In this document: positions 53,646 through 61,947 of the stretch, piece by piece | How positions within the stretch are numbered: the first letter of the stretch is position 1 | Layout: each line of letters opens with the position of its first letter | NCBI RefSeq assembly: GCF_000184345.1 | Contig: NC_017583.1 | Coordinates: forward strand, 310,001-374,000 | Reading direction: 5' to 3' | DNA length: 64,000 nucleotides | DNA from: Spirochaeta thermophila DSM 6578 | Lineage (GTDB): Bacteria > Spirochaetota > Spirochaetia > Winmispirales > Winmispiraceae | Made by a program: the position numbers and the translations under genes | The notes under the pieces: model-generated | What the model was told of the DNA's origin: nothing | The model's database searches: none | The model's input: only the letters and a program-made list of their open reading frames with translations

Positions 53646-54310
53646 ACCGCAACTCCCTCCCCTACGTGGTGCTCTTCTCCTTCATCGTCACCGCGCTCTT
53701 CGTCACCGTCCTCGCCGCCGCCCACCTCGGCACCAGGGAGCGCGTCCTCCTCGCCGAGGAGCGCCGGCTCCAGGAGGCCGTGCTCCACGCCCTCAAGACC
53801 CCCGCCTCCGGGGAGGAGGCCCGGCGCACCTTCGCTCGCCTCTCCGTCGCCGCCCTCCCCAACGGCACCCGTATCTACCGCACCCCCGAGCCCCGCTCCT
53901 ACGCCGTCGAGCTTTCAGGACCGGGCCTCTGGGGCACCATCCGGGCAGTGGTGGGCATCTCGGGCGACCTTTCCCGCATCCTGGGCCTCGCCATCCTCGA
54001 GCAGAACGAGACCCCGGGCCTCGGCGGCCGCATCACCGAGCCCTGGTTCCTCTCGCAATTCGAAGGCGAACGCATAGGTCCCGACGGCATCGCCGTGCGC
54101 CAGACCGGCCGCTCAGGCGACCCCGACCCCGACAACAGCCTGGTGGACGGCATCACCGGCGCCACCCGCACGAGCCAGGCCATCGAGACCCTGGTCGACA
54201 GAGCCATCACCACCCTCAAGGAGGCCCTTCCCACCCTCTCCGAGGAGGACTTCGCCCCTGTCGAGGCCCCTCAGGCTCGCACATCCCCTGACGATGAAAG
54301 GAGCAGCTGA
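53642..54310 (+). CDS. nqrC: Na+-NQR subunit C
   Basis: A 222 aa subunit with one N-terminal helix (YVVLFSFIVTALFVTVLAAAH) and a periplasmic FMN domain. The flavinylation motif is DGITGATRTS, with the FMN-bound Thr. AAAGGAGG precedes the ATG, which overlaps the nqrB stop. It is shorter than the usual 260 aa but longer than many RnfG proteins; the domain lacks the second conserved insertion. Confidence 0.92.
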   Translation: MNRNSLPYVVLFSFIVTALFVTVLAAAHLGTRERVLLAEERRLQEAVLHALKTPASGEEARRTFARLSVAALPNGTRIYRTPEPRSYAVELSGPGLWGTIRAVVGISGDLSRILGLAILEQNETPGLGGRITEPWFLSQFEGERIGPDGIAVRQTGRSGDPDPDNSLVDGITGATRTSQAIETLVDRAITTLKEALPTLSEEDFAPVEAPQARTSPDDERSS

Positions 54311-54912
54311 TGGCAGCCACACCCCGACAGATCCTCACCGAGAACATCTGGACCAACAATCCCATCTTTATCCAGATCCTGGGCATCTGTTCCACCCTCG
54401 CCGTCACCAACAACCTCACCAACACCCTCATCATGACCCTGGGCGTCACCTTCGTCACCGGCTTCTCGAGCCTCACCGTCTCGCTCCTCAAGACCCTCAT
54501 CCCCCACCGGGTGAGGATGATCACCCAGACCCTCATCATCTCCTTCTACGTCATCATCGTGGACATCCTGCTCAAGGCCTACCTTCCGGAGATCCACAAG
54601 AGCCTGGGACCCTACGTGGGCCTCATCATCACCAACTGCATCATCATGGGCCGGGCCGAGGCCTTTGCCCAGAGCAACCCGCCCCTCCTCTCCCTCTGGG
54701 ACGGCCTCACCTCGGGCCTCGGGTACATGTGGGTCCTCATGCTCATCGCCCTGATCCGTGAGCTTTTGGGCTTCGGCACCCTCTTCAACATCCGGGTGCT
54801 CCCTGAAGGCTTCGAACCCTGGACCATCATGGTCATGGCCCCCAGCGCCTTCTTCATCCTCGCCATGGTCCTCTGGGCCGCAAAGACCCTCATGAACAAG
54901 GAGGCCGCATGA
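54310..54912 (+). CDS. nqrD: Na+-NQR subunit D
   Basis: A 200 aa integral membrane subunit with six helices. NPIFIQILGICSTLAVTNNL and VGLIITNCIIMGRAEAFA include the Cys pair on opposing half-helices that holds an intramembrane Fe centre in NQR. The start overlaps the nqrC stop by one base. Paired with NqrE as an antiparallel pseudo-symmetric unit. Confidence 0.94.
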   Translation: MAATPRQILTENIWTNNPIFIQILGICSTLAVTNNLTNTLIMTLGVTFVTGFSSLTVSLLKTLIPHRVRMITQTLIISFYVIIVDILLKAYLPEIHKSLGPYVGLIITNCIIMGRAEAFAQSNPPLLSLWDGLTSGLGYMWVLMLIALIRELLGFGTLFNIRVLPEGFEPWTIMVMAPSAFFILAMVLWAAKTLMNKEAA

Positions 54913-55502
54913 CCCCCGACATCTCTCCCCTCGCCCTCTTCGTGGCATCGATCTTCACGAGCAACATCCTCCTCGCCAACTTCCTGGGGATGTGCTCCTT
55001 CATCTCCATCTCCAAGGACCTCTCCTCCTCGAACGGCCTCGGTCTCGCCGTGACCGTGGTGCTCACCATCACCAGCGCCATCAACTGGCTCGTGCTCCAC
55101 TACGTCCTCATCCCCCTCGATCTCGTCTACCTCAGGTTCATCGTCTTCATCATCGTGATCGCGGCCGTGGTCCAGATACTCGAGATGGTCATCGACCGGA
55201 TCTCGCCCTCGCTCTACATGGCCCTGGGGATCTTCCTCCCCCTCATCACGGTCAACTGCGCCATCCTGGGCGTGGCCCTCTTCATCGAGATACGCGGCTA
55301 CTCCCTGCTCCAGTCCGTGGTCTACGGCCTCGGCTCAGGCCTCGGCTGGTGGCTCGCCATCATGCTCCTCGCCGCCATACGCAAGAAGATCGAACGAGCC
55401 CCGGTACCCGCCGGCCTCAAAGGCCCGGGGATCACCCTCATCACCATAGGATTCATGGCCATGGCCTTCATCGGCTTCTCCGGCATGGTCGCGGTTCAGT
55501 AA
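54909..55502 (+). CDS. nqrE: Na+-NQR subunit E
   Basis: A 197 aa integral membrane subunit with six helices, homologous to NqrD in inverted topology. NILLANFLGMCSFISISKD and LITVNCAILGVALFIEI carry the complementary Cys. The start overlaps nqrD by 4 nt. The stop is 11 nt before nqrF, with AAGGAGG between. Confidence 0.95.
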   Translation: MTPDISPLALFVASIFTSNILLANFLGMCSFISISKDLSSSNGLGLAVTVVLTITSAINWLVLHYVLIPLDLVYLRFIVFIIVIAAVVQILEMVIDRISPSLYMALGIFLPLITVNCAILGVALFIEIRGYSLLQSVVYGLGSGLGWWLAIMLLAAIRKKIERAPVPAGLKGPGITLITIGFMAMAFIGFSGMVAVQ

Positions 55503-55513
55503 GGAGGAGCGGG

Positions 55514-56620
55514 ATGAGCGCACTCGTCATCGCACCGCTCGCCGTAGGAGGGATCACCGCCGCCCTGGCCCTCCTCATCTGGCTCACCGACAGGGTGGTC
55601 AACAACTACGGCACGTTCACCATCTCCATCAACGGCGGCAAGAAGACCCTCACCGTCAAAGGGGGGAGCCCGCTCCTCCTCACCCTCGCCCAGGAGCAGA
55701 TCTTCATCCCCTCCGCGTGTGGGGGAAGGGGGAGCTGCGGGGCCTGCAAGGTGAGGGTGGAGACCGACATAGGACCGCACCTCCCCACCGAGGTCCCCTA
55801 CCTCACCGAAGAGGAGAAGAAGCAGAACGTGCGGCTCTCGTGCCAGGTCAAGGTGAAGCACGACCTCTCGATCGAGGTGCCGGAGGAGCTCTTCCTCGTG
55901 CGGCGGGTAGTGGCGGAGGTCTCCTCCATCCGCGACCTCACCCACGACATCAAGGAGGTGCGTTTCCGCCTCCCCGAGGGAGAGCGGATCCCCTTCAAGC
56001 CCGGCCAGTACGTCCAGCTGGAGGTGCCGCCCTACGCCAAGATAAAGGAACCCACCCAGCGGGCCTACTCCATCTCCTCCCTCCCCGACGAGGAGGAGAT
56101 CGAGCTCCTCATCCGCAAGGTGCCCGGCGGGATCGCCACCACCTATGTCCACGAACACATGAAGGAAGGGGAGCGCCTCGCCCTCATCGGCCCGTTCGGC
56201 GACTTCTACCTCAGGGAGACCGACGCGGTGATGCTCTGTGTGGCGGGGGGGAGCGGCATGGCCCCCTTCAAGTCGATCCTCCTCGACATGTACCGGAGGG
56301 GGGTGAACAACCGGCAGGTGTGGTTCTTCTTCGGGGCCCGTACCCGGCGCGACCTGTTCTACGTGGACCTCTGGAGGGACCTCGAGGAGAAGTGGCCGGT
56401 CTTCAGGTTCGTCCCCGCCCTCTCCGAAGACCCCGACTACGAGGGCGAGAAGGGGCTCATCACCGAGGTGCTCGCACGCTATATCGAGACCGCCATGGAC
56501 AGGGAGACGCCCAAGGAGGGCTACCTCTGCGGGAGTCCTGGCATGCTCGATGCGTGCATGAACGTGATGCGCCGGTACGGCATACCCGAGGACAAGATCT
56601 ACTTCGACAAATTCGCCTGA
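55514..56620 (+). CDS. nqrF: Na+-NQR subunit F (NADH-oxidising)
   Basis: The NADH-accepting subunit, 368 aa. One N-terminal helix is followed by a ferredoxin-like 2Fe-2S domain (CGGRGSCGACKV, later LSCQVKV), then a FAD/NADH reductase module (RAYSISS for FAD, CVAGGSGMAPFKS for NAD, YLCGSPGMLDACM). Shorter than the typical 408 aa mainly in the linker between helix and Fe-S domain. This subunit does not occur in RNF, so the operon encodes an NQR-type pump. AAGGAGG precedes the ATG. Confidence 0.95.
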   Translation: MSALVIAPLAVGGITAALALLIWLTDRVVNNYGTFTISINGGKKTLTVKGGSPLLLTLAQEQIFIPSACGGRGSCGACKVRVETDIGPHLPTEVPYLTEEEKKQNVRLSCQVKVKHDLSIEVPEELFLVRRVVAEVSSIRDLTHDIKEVRFRLPEGERIPFKPGQYVQLEVPPYAKIKEPTQRAYSISSLPDEEEIELLIRKVPGGIATTYVHEHMKEGERLALIGPFGDFYLRETDAVMLCVAGGSGMAPFKSILLDMYRRGVNNRQVWFFFGARTRRDLFYVDLWRDLEEKWPVFRFVPALSEDPDYEGEKGLITEVLARYIETAMDRETPKEGYLCGSPGMLDACMNVMRRYGIPEDKIYFDKFA

Positions 56621-56630
56621 AGGAGGGTGT

Positions 56631-57083
56631 ATGAAGACCGACCCGCGCTACGCCAGGGCATACGAGAACATGAAGCCGGGGGTGATCACCGCGGAGGGCT
56701 TCCTGGGAGATGACCCGCGCCCGTTGGCCGACATCATCGAGGCCGACGAAGAGGAGTTCGCCCGGCTGGGGCTCTCGTTCGAGGAGGTGGCCGCGAAGCT
56801 CAAGGCCCTCCGCGACGAGGGGAAGAAGGGCCTTGGAGAGCCGGTCACCGTGGAGGGGAAGTGGCTCGTGAGGGTGGACGATGCGAGGGGCCACCTCCCC
56901 TCTCCCTTCGAGGACGGGATCTTCCGCAAGGTCAACACCGAGGTGACCAACCTCGCCAACGGGGAGAAGCTGGTGTTCACCGACCTCAACCTCCACCTCC
57001 TCGAACGCTACCACTTCCTGGAGGGCAGGGGCTCGCCCTTCCGCCTTGAGCCTGAGAGGATAAAGCGGGTGCTGGAAGGCTAG
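56631..57083 (+). CDS. Conserved small soluble protein after nqrF
   Basis: A 150 aa acidic protein that I do not recognise. No signal or membrane segment. It consists of a helical N-terminus (RYARAYENMKPGVITAEGFLGDD), an acidic helix (EADEEEFARLGLSFEEVAAKLKALRDEG) and a short beta-rich end (VTVEGKWLVRVDDARG and GEKLVFTDLNLHLLERYHFL). A GAAGGAGGG site places it in the nqr operon, 10 nt after nqrF. An accessory role in NQR is possible by context only. Confidence 0.75.
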   Translation: MKTDPRYARAYENMKPGVITAEGFLGDDPRPLADIIEADEEEFARLGLSFEEVAAKLKALRDEGKKGLGEPVTVEGKWLVRVDDARGHLPSPFEDGIFRKVNTEVTNLANGEKLVFTDLNLHLLERYHFLEGRGSPFRLEPERIKRVLEG

Positions 57084-57087
57084 GGGC

Positions 57088-57117
57088 TTGTGCGACGCGA
57101 GAGCCGGCCGGTATACT
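57088..57117 (+). promoter_or_regulatory. Leaderless-type promoter of the HEPN gene
   Basis: TTGTGC (57088-57093), 18 nt, TATACT (57112-57117), seven bases before the ATG. A GGGG lies in the gap, so a minimal Shine-Dalgarno cannot be excluded. Confidence 0.55.
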
Positions 57118-57124
57118 TGGGGAC

Positions 57125-57520
57125 ATGAACAGGGCCTTTGATTGGCTCGCGCAGGCGAAGAGGGATCTGGAGCAGGCAGAGGACTCGCGGAAGGCGGGGA
57201 GGCACGAGTGGGCCTGTTTCGCGGCACACCAGGCCGCGGAGAAGGCCGTGAAGGCCCTGCACCTCTACCACCACCAGGAAGGGTGGGGCCACGTGGTGGC
57301 CAAGCTCCTCGAGGACCTCTCGCCTCTCTGCCCCGTGCCTGAGGATCTCATAGAAAAGGCGAAGGTGCTCGACAACTTCTACATCCCCACCCGGTACCCC
57401 AACGGCCATCCAGAGGGGGCCCCCTTCGAGCACTACGGCCCGCTCCAGAGCGAGGAGGCGATACGGTATGCCCGTGACATACTCGCGTTCGTCGGTAAAG
57501 CGATGGCCCTCGAAGGATGA
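57125..57520 (+). CDS. HEPN-domain protein (HEPN-MNT toxin-antitoxin partner)
   Basis: A 131 aa all-helical protein of the HEPN superfamily. The core FDWLAQAKRDLEQAEDSRKAG and HEWACFAAHQAAEKAVKALHL are typical of the minimal HEPN proteins paired with nucleotidyltransferases. Whether it is an active RNase is unclear, because the R-x4-6-H motif is not obvious. It is followed at once by the MNT gene, the usual order for this family of toxin-antitoxin pairs. Confidence 0.87.
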   Translation: MNRAFDWLAQAKRDLEQAEDSRKAGRHEWACFAAHQAAEKAVKALHLYHHQEGWGHVVAKLLEDLSPLCPVPEDLIEKAKVLDNFYIPTRYPNGHPEGAPFEHYGPLQSEEAIRYARDILAFVGKAMALEG

Positions 57521-57521
57521 G

Positions 57522-57860
57522 GTGGACCGGGCGGTGAGGGAGTGGGCAGGCCGTATGGTGCGCGAGAAGGAGGGGGTGGTCCGCATCGGCTACTTCGGCT
57601 CCTATGCACGGGGGGACTGGGGCGTGGGAAGCGACGTGGACCTGGTGGTGATCGTGGAGGACTCCTCCCTTCCCTTTGAACGGCGGCCCGCAGAGTGGGA
57701 TACACTCGACCTTCCCGTGCCGGCAGACGTGCTTGTGTACACCTTGGAGGAGTGGGACGCCCTCTCCTCCGGCGGGGCGCGGATGTGGCGGACGATCATG
57801 GAAGAGGCCGTGTGGGTGTGGCAGGCTGGGAGAGCGTCTGATCCCTCCGGATGTCCCTGA
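57522..57860 (+). CDS. Minimal nucleotidyltransferase (MNT) partner of HEPN
   Basis: A 112 aa MNT-type protein. GSYARGDWGVGSDVDLVV holds the G-S-x(n)-D-x-D nucleotidyltransferase signature. The GTG at 57522 has AAGGA five bases upstream and begins right after the HEPN stop; an ATG at 57468 in the same frame would add residues with no domain character. In studied HEPN-MNT pairs the MNT protein AMPylates and silences the HEPN toxin; this is inferred here. Confidence 0.85.
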   Translation: MDRAVREWAGRMVREKEGVVRIGYFGSYARGDWGVGSDVDLVVIVEDSSLPFERRPAEWDTLDLPVPADVLVYTLEEWDALSSGGARMWRTIMEEAVWVWQAGRASDPSGCP

Positions 57861-57927
57861 ATAATTCCTGTTCGTGGGCTATACTTGAAGAAGAGTGATG
57901 TATCTCGAATCTGAGTGGAGGTGATGT

Positions 57928-58449
57928 ATGAAGGCGTATGTGCGCGCGCTCGTGTTCGGTATAGTGGCCGTTGTCCTCCTCGCTGGATGTGAGCTCCTCT
58001 TCTACGATCCCGAGGGGGTCTGGAAGGTGACCGAGGTGGAGATCGGTTCCTCTGTCACGTCCCTTCCGCAGGTGACCACCAAGGACGTGGATGGGGACGG
58101 TACCAGGGAGGATGTCCTCAAGGAGGAGTACATCCGCATCTCCTTCCTCACCGTGGCCTACTACGAGATCTACACCCTGCTGGAGGACTCCTCGGACGGC
58201 GGGATGTACACGAAGGGTGAGGTGGTCTACACGATCCGTTCCGAGAATGTGAGCGACCTCGACAAGTCGATGAAGCGCATCACGTTCGAGGATGGACGCG
58301 AGGCCTCGTACACCTTCGAGGACGAGAACCTCGTACTCACGGTGGAGGAGTACCTCAACGACGTACTGGTGGAGGTGACCTACACGTCCGAACCCTCGTC
58401 CACCGATGAGTTGGACGAGGCCCTCGCAGAGGCGACGAAGATAAACTGA
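57928..58449 (+). CDS. Small lipoprotein, lipocalin-like
   Basis: A 173 aa lipoprotein with lipobox LLAGC. The mature part alternates strands (GVWKVTEVEIGSSV, SFLTVAYYEIYTLL, ASYTFEDENLVLTVEEYLN) as in small lipocalin-like domains, with an Asp-rich loop DVDGDGTRED that resembles a calcium-binding loop. No partner is seen. GGAGGTGATGT precedes the ATG and a TATACT box lies at 57880. A strong terminator follows. Confidence 0.72.
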   Translation: MKAYVRALVFGIVAVVLLAGCELLFYDPEGVWKVTEVEIGSSVTSLPQVTTKDVDGDGTREDVLKEEYIRISFLTVAYYEIYTLLEDSSDGGMYTKGEVVYTIRSENVSDLDKSMKRITFEDGREASYTFEDENLVLTVEEYLNDVLVEVTYTSEPSSTDELDEALAEATKIN

Positions 58450-58468
58450 TCACGACGCACTTAAGCGG

Positions 58469-58495
58469 CCGCCGCCTCTCCGGCGGCGGTTTTTT
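58469..58495 (+). terminator. Intrinsic terminator of the lipocalin-like gene
   Basis: An 8 bp G/C-only stem (58469-58476 with 58482-58489), loop tctcc, then six T. Confidence 0.92.
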
Positions 58496-58508
58496 GTGGG
58501 AAGGGTGT

Positions 58509-60104
58509 TCACCCGTGGGGAGTCCTCGTCCCTCCCCTTCCCCGCTCCCAGAGGAGGAGGGCGATGACCCACAGGAAGAGGAGGCGGGGGAGGAGGTCGC
58601 CCAGCAGGGCATAGAGGGTGAGAGGCCGATCGTAGATCGGCACGTCTGCCACCAGGTAGGTAGAGGTGAACATGGGCAGGTCGGCGCGCACCCTTCCCCA
58701 TGGATCTATCACGCAGGTGTAGCCGCTGTTGGTGCTGCGTACCATGGTGGTCTTGAGGGCTGCGGCCTGGAATCGCGCGGCCACGAAGTGCTGGACCTGG
58801 GCGGAGACCGTGCGCGACCAGCTGTCGTTGGTGAGGTTGATGAGCAGGTCTGCCCCAAGGCGCACGAAGGTTCGGTTGATCACGGTAAAGGCGTCCTCGA
58901 AGCAGATGGGGGTGCCGAAGCGCACGATGGTGCCGTCCTCAAGGGGGAGGGTGAAGAGGAAGGCCTCCCTGCCCGCGTGCCACGTTCCGTAGAGACGGAT
59001 GGTACCTCGGAAGAACTGCTGTACGAGCGGCAGGTCCCAGAACGGGATGTGCTCGGCCATGGGCACGAGGTGCTTCTTCTTGTATGCGCCCTGTATGGCA
59101 CCGTCCGGGCCGATGAGGAGGACGCTGTTGTAGTAGCGCACCTCCTCGCCCACCTTCTCGCGGTAGGGACTCCCGGTGAGGAGGGGCCTGTTCAGTTCCA
59201 CGAGGAAGGAGAAGAAGGGTTTCTCGGCAGGGCGACGGTCGTAGAAGACGGGGCGGTAGTTGTAGGGGTAGGTGAGCACGGTCTCGTTCCACACCACCAG
59301 CTCAACGTGGGGATGCTTCTCCACCGCCTCAAGGGAGAGAAGCTCGGCCTGGAGGATGCTCCTCTCATCTGCTTCGGGGGATTCGTCCCAGGAGTCGGCG
59401 TTGTGCTGGATGAGGGCTGCGGTGAGGGTAGTCCGCTCGGGCAGCGGGATGAGGTACATCCGCACGAGGCCGTAGGCGAGGAAGAGCGCAAGGAGCAGCC
59501 CTGCGGCGGCAAGCTGGGGGAGGGGTGAGGGGGTGAGGCGGGAGGGGGCCGGAGGGGCAGGGGGGGAGAGGATCCCGGCGAGCAGGGCGCTTATCCAGGC
59601 GAGGAGAAAGGTGAGGGGCCAGATCCCCAGGAGGTCGCTCACCTGGATGAGGGGGGTGATCCCATGGAGGGGGTAAGGGAGGAGGCCCCAGGGGTAGCCC
59701 AGGTACCCCGACGACTTGCAGTACTCGAAGACGGTCCACACCGCCGCGAGCAGGAGGGGACGGAAGGGGAGGGGACGCCTCGCCGCATCCCAGAGGAAGT
59801 GCGAGAGGAAGAGATAGTAGGGGATGTAGCCGAGGGTCACGCCCCCTATGGTCCAGATGCTGTAGTCGCCGAAGAAGGCGAGCCAGTAGTTGGAGGTGAG
59901 GGTGAAGACGAGCCCGAAGAGCACGAGCATCCTCCGGGCCTGGGGGAGGGATGATCCCTCGAGGCCCCAGAAGAGGGGGGTGAGGATGAAAGGCGCAAGG
60001 AGCGGCATGCCCCATTGGAAGATCTCGTTCGGTATCGCAAGCGAGAAGAGCACGGCGGAGAAGACGGCCGCACCGTAGCGCCTGAGGGAGAAACGGTCAC
60101 TCAT
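58509..60104 (-). CDS. lnt: Apolipoprotein N-acyltransferase
   Basis: Third enzyme of lipoprotein maturation, 531 aa, inner membrane. Six to seven helices occupy the N-terminal 220 residues. The nitrilase-like periplasmic domain has the Glu-Lys-Cys triad in VVWNETVLTYP, YKKKHLVPMAE and PICFEDAF. The start overlaps the end of the ABC-kinase gene by 8 nt, so it is co-translated with that signalling operon, although the function is housekeeping. The many lipoproteins in the window are its likely substrates. Confidence 0.95.
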   Translation of the reverse strand: MSDRFSLRRYGAAVFSAVLFSLAIPNEIFQWGMPLLAPFILTPLFWGLEGSSLPQARRMLVLFGLVFTLTSNYWLAFFGDYSIWTIGGVTLGYIPYYLFLSHFLWDAARRPLPFRPLLLAAVWTVFEYCKSSGYLGYPWGLLPYPLHGITPLIQVSDLLGIWPLTFLLAWISALLAGILSPPAPPAPSRLTPSPLPQLAAAGLLLALFLAYGLVRMYLIPLPERTTLTAALIQHNADSWDESPEADERSILQAELLSLEAVEKHPHVELVVWNETVLTYPYNYRPVFYDRRPAEKPFFSFLVELNRPLLTGSPYREKVGEEVRYYNSVLLIGPDGAIQGAYKKKHLVPMAEHIPFWDLPLVQQFFRGTIRLYGTWHAGREAFLFTLPLEDGTIVRFGTPICFEDAFTVINRTFVRLGADLLINLTNDSWSRTVSAQVQHFVAARFQAAALKTTMVRSTNSGYTCVIDPWGRVRADLPMFTSTYLVADVPIYDRPLTLYALLGDLLPRLLFLWVIALLLWERGRGGTRTPHG

Positions 60105-61947
60105 CAGGCCGATGGTAACCTACCTTCCCCGAAGGGAACAAGACAGGCCTTGCGGGAAAGGTCACCGTGAAGGTGGTGATCTCGCCCGGTGTGCTCGTAA
60201 AGCCGATCTCTCCTCCGTGGAGCTTTGCGATGTGCTCGCAGATGGCGAGGCCCAGCCCCGTGCTCTGCTTCCCGGCCTTGGTGCTGAAGAAGGGACGGAA
60301 GATCCTGTCCTGGATCTCCTTGGGGATCCCGTGTCCGTTGTCGCTCACCGAGAGGAGGATCTTCCCCTCTTTTCGCTCCAGCCGGATGCGGATCCACCCA
60401 CCATGGAGCAGGGCCTCCACGCTGTTGAGCACCAGGTTGATAAGGAGCTGTTTGAGCCTCCCTGCATCCCCTTCGATCCTCACCGGGGTTTCCGGCAGGT
60501 CCGTGTAGACCGTGATCCGCTTCTCCTGGAAGAGGTGCTGGAAGAGGAGGAGCACGTCCTTCACCATCTCCACCAGGTCCACCGTCCCCCGTTCCATCCG
60601 GGAGGCGTCCGCCAGTCTCCCCAGCGAGGAGACGAAGTTCTGGATACGGGTGATCTCGTTCTGTATCTTCTCCAGCTTCCTGGAGATCTCGGGGGAGAGG
60701 TCCTGGAGCTTGAGTACCTCTATGTAGGCGGAGATGATGCCCAAGGGGTTGTTGATCTCGTGGGCCACCTCCGCCGCCACCTCGGCGGTGGCGATCCGCC
60801 TCTCGGTGGACGAGAGGTATTCCTTTATGTGGTGGTCGAGAGACCTGTCCTCGATCATGATCACCGTTCCTACCAGTTCGTCCCCCTCGCGGAGCGGGTA
60901 GATGTGCACTTCGGAATAGAGGGCCTTGCCGAAAGGGACACCCCGCCACTTCCTCTTCTTGCCGTGGTAGACGGCGCTGAGGAGCGCGGTGGCGTGAGGG
61001 CACTGTTCGGGTGTGATGACGGTGTGGATGGGGCGGCCCGAGACGGCGTGTGCCGGTAGGTCGAGTATGGACTCGGCCGCAGGGTTGAGGTAGTAGACCG
61101 AATGGGTTTCGTTGAGGAGGATGATGCCCACCGGCAGCTCCCGGAGGAAGTGTTCGCTGTAGAGTCGGGATGAGATGAGGGGGTGCGAGATTGCACTCTC
61201 GTCCGGCTCGATCTCCGAAATGAGGGAGTAGGCGAGTCTAAAGAGCCTGAGACTGCTTATCTGGTGTACGTCCTCGGTGCTCTGCCGGTAGCCGTTCTTG
61301 AGGACCGTGACCCTGTCCGCGATCGAGAAGATCTCGTCGATGTGGGGAGTCACGTAGATGATGCTCTTGCCCTTGCTCGTCATGTCTTTGAGGATGGCGA
61401 AGAGTCTCTCCAGTTCCTCGGGGGTCTGCCTGTTGGAGATCTCGTCGAGTATGAGGATGTCCGGATCGTAGGAGAGGGCACGGGCGATGTCCACGGCATG
61501 CTGGTCGGTGGCGGGAAGGAGCTTGAGAGGGATGAGGACGTCGAAGGACTTGCCGAGGAGTGCGAGGAGGTGTCTCGTCTCCCTGATATAGCGGTAGTAC
61601 TGTGGAAGGCCCGACCAGAAAGGAGGGAGCCTGGTGGCGAAGATGTTCTCCACGGCATTGAGGGAGGGGATCACCTGGGGGGTCTGGTGTACCATGGCGA
61701 TGCCCAGCCTGTAGGCATCGGAGGGGTCCTGGGGTTGGATCCGTCTCCCGTTGAAGAGGATCTCTCCCTTCTGGAGGCGCTTCTCGCCGATGAGGAGGTG
61801 CATGAGGGTGCTCTTTCCACACCGGTGCTCACCCACCAGGGCGTGTATCTCCCCCTTCCGGAGTTCGAAGTCCACTCCTTTCAGGATCTCCTGGTTTCCT
61901 TCATGGTAGTGGATGGTGCGCATGAGCAGACGGATCTCGTTTTCCAT
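60097..61947 (-). CDS. Sensor kinase fused to a degenerate sugar ABC ATPase
   Basis: A 616 aa protein with an exceptional architecture. Residues 1-240 are a CUT2 sugar-importer ATPase half (KGEIHALVGEHRCGKSTLM, GIAMVHQTPQVIPSLNAVENIF). It keeps Walker A (G39-T47), Q88 and Glu169 after the Walker B strand, but the ABC signature reads LLPATDQH and the switch His is replaced by Pro201. A PAS domain follows (about 262-370), then HisKA with His396 (VAHEINNPLG) and HATPase (SDNGHGIP, TGLGLAI). No transmembrane segment. The ATG overlaps the regulator stop (ATGA). It is divergent from a sugar-binding-protein gene. The degenerate ATPase may dock on the sugar permease and act as its transport sensor; inferred. 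Confidence 0.9.
   Translation of the reverse strand: MENEIRLLMRTIHYHEGNQEILKGVDFELRKGEIHALVGEHRCGKSTLMHLLIGEKRLQKGEILFNGRRIQPQDPSDAYRLGIAMVHQTPQVIPSLNAVENIFATRLPPFWSGLPQYYRYIRETRHLLALLGKSFDVLIPLKLLPATDQHAVDIARALSYDPDILILDEISNRQTPEELERLFAILKDMTSKGKSIIYVTPHIDEIFSIADRVTVLKNGYRQSTEDVHQISSLRLFRLAYSLISEIEPDESAISHPLISSRLYSEHFLRELPVGIILLNETHSVYYLNPAAESILDLPAHAVSGRPIHTVITPEQCPHATALLSAVYHGKKRKWRGVPFGKALYSEVHIYPLREGDELVGTVIMIEDRSLDHHIKEYLSSTERRIATAEVAAEVAHEINNPLGIISAYIEVLKLQDLSPEISRKLEKIQNEITRIQNFVSSLGRLADASRMERGTVDLVEMVKDVLLLFQHLFQEKRITVYTDLPETPVRIEGDAGRLKQLLINLVLNSVEALLHGGWIRIRLERKEGKILLSVSDNGHGIPKEIQDRIFRPFFSTKAGKQSTGLGLAICEHIAKLHGGEIGFTSTPGEITTFTVTFPARPVLFPSGKVGYHRPDE

Noticed and set aside
52710-56620. 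RNF complex
   Set aside because: RnfB and RnfC are absent and the last gene is NqrF with 2Fe-2S and FAD/NADH domains, so NQR is the better reading.
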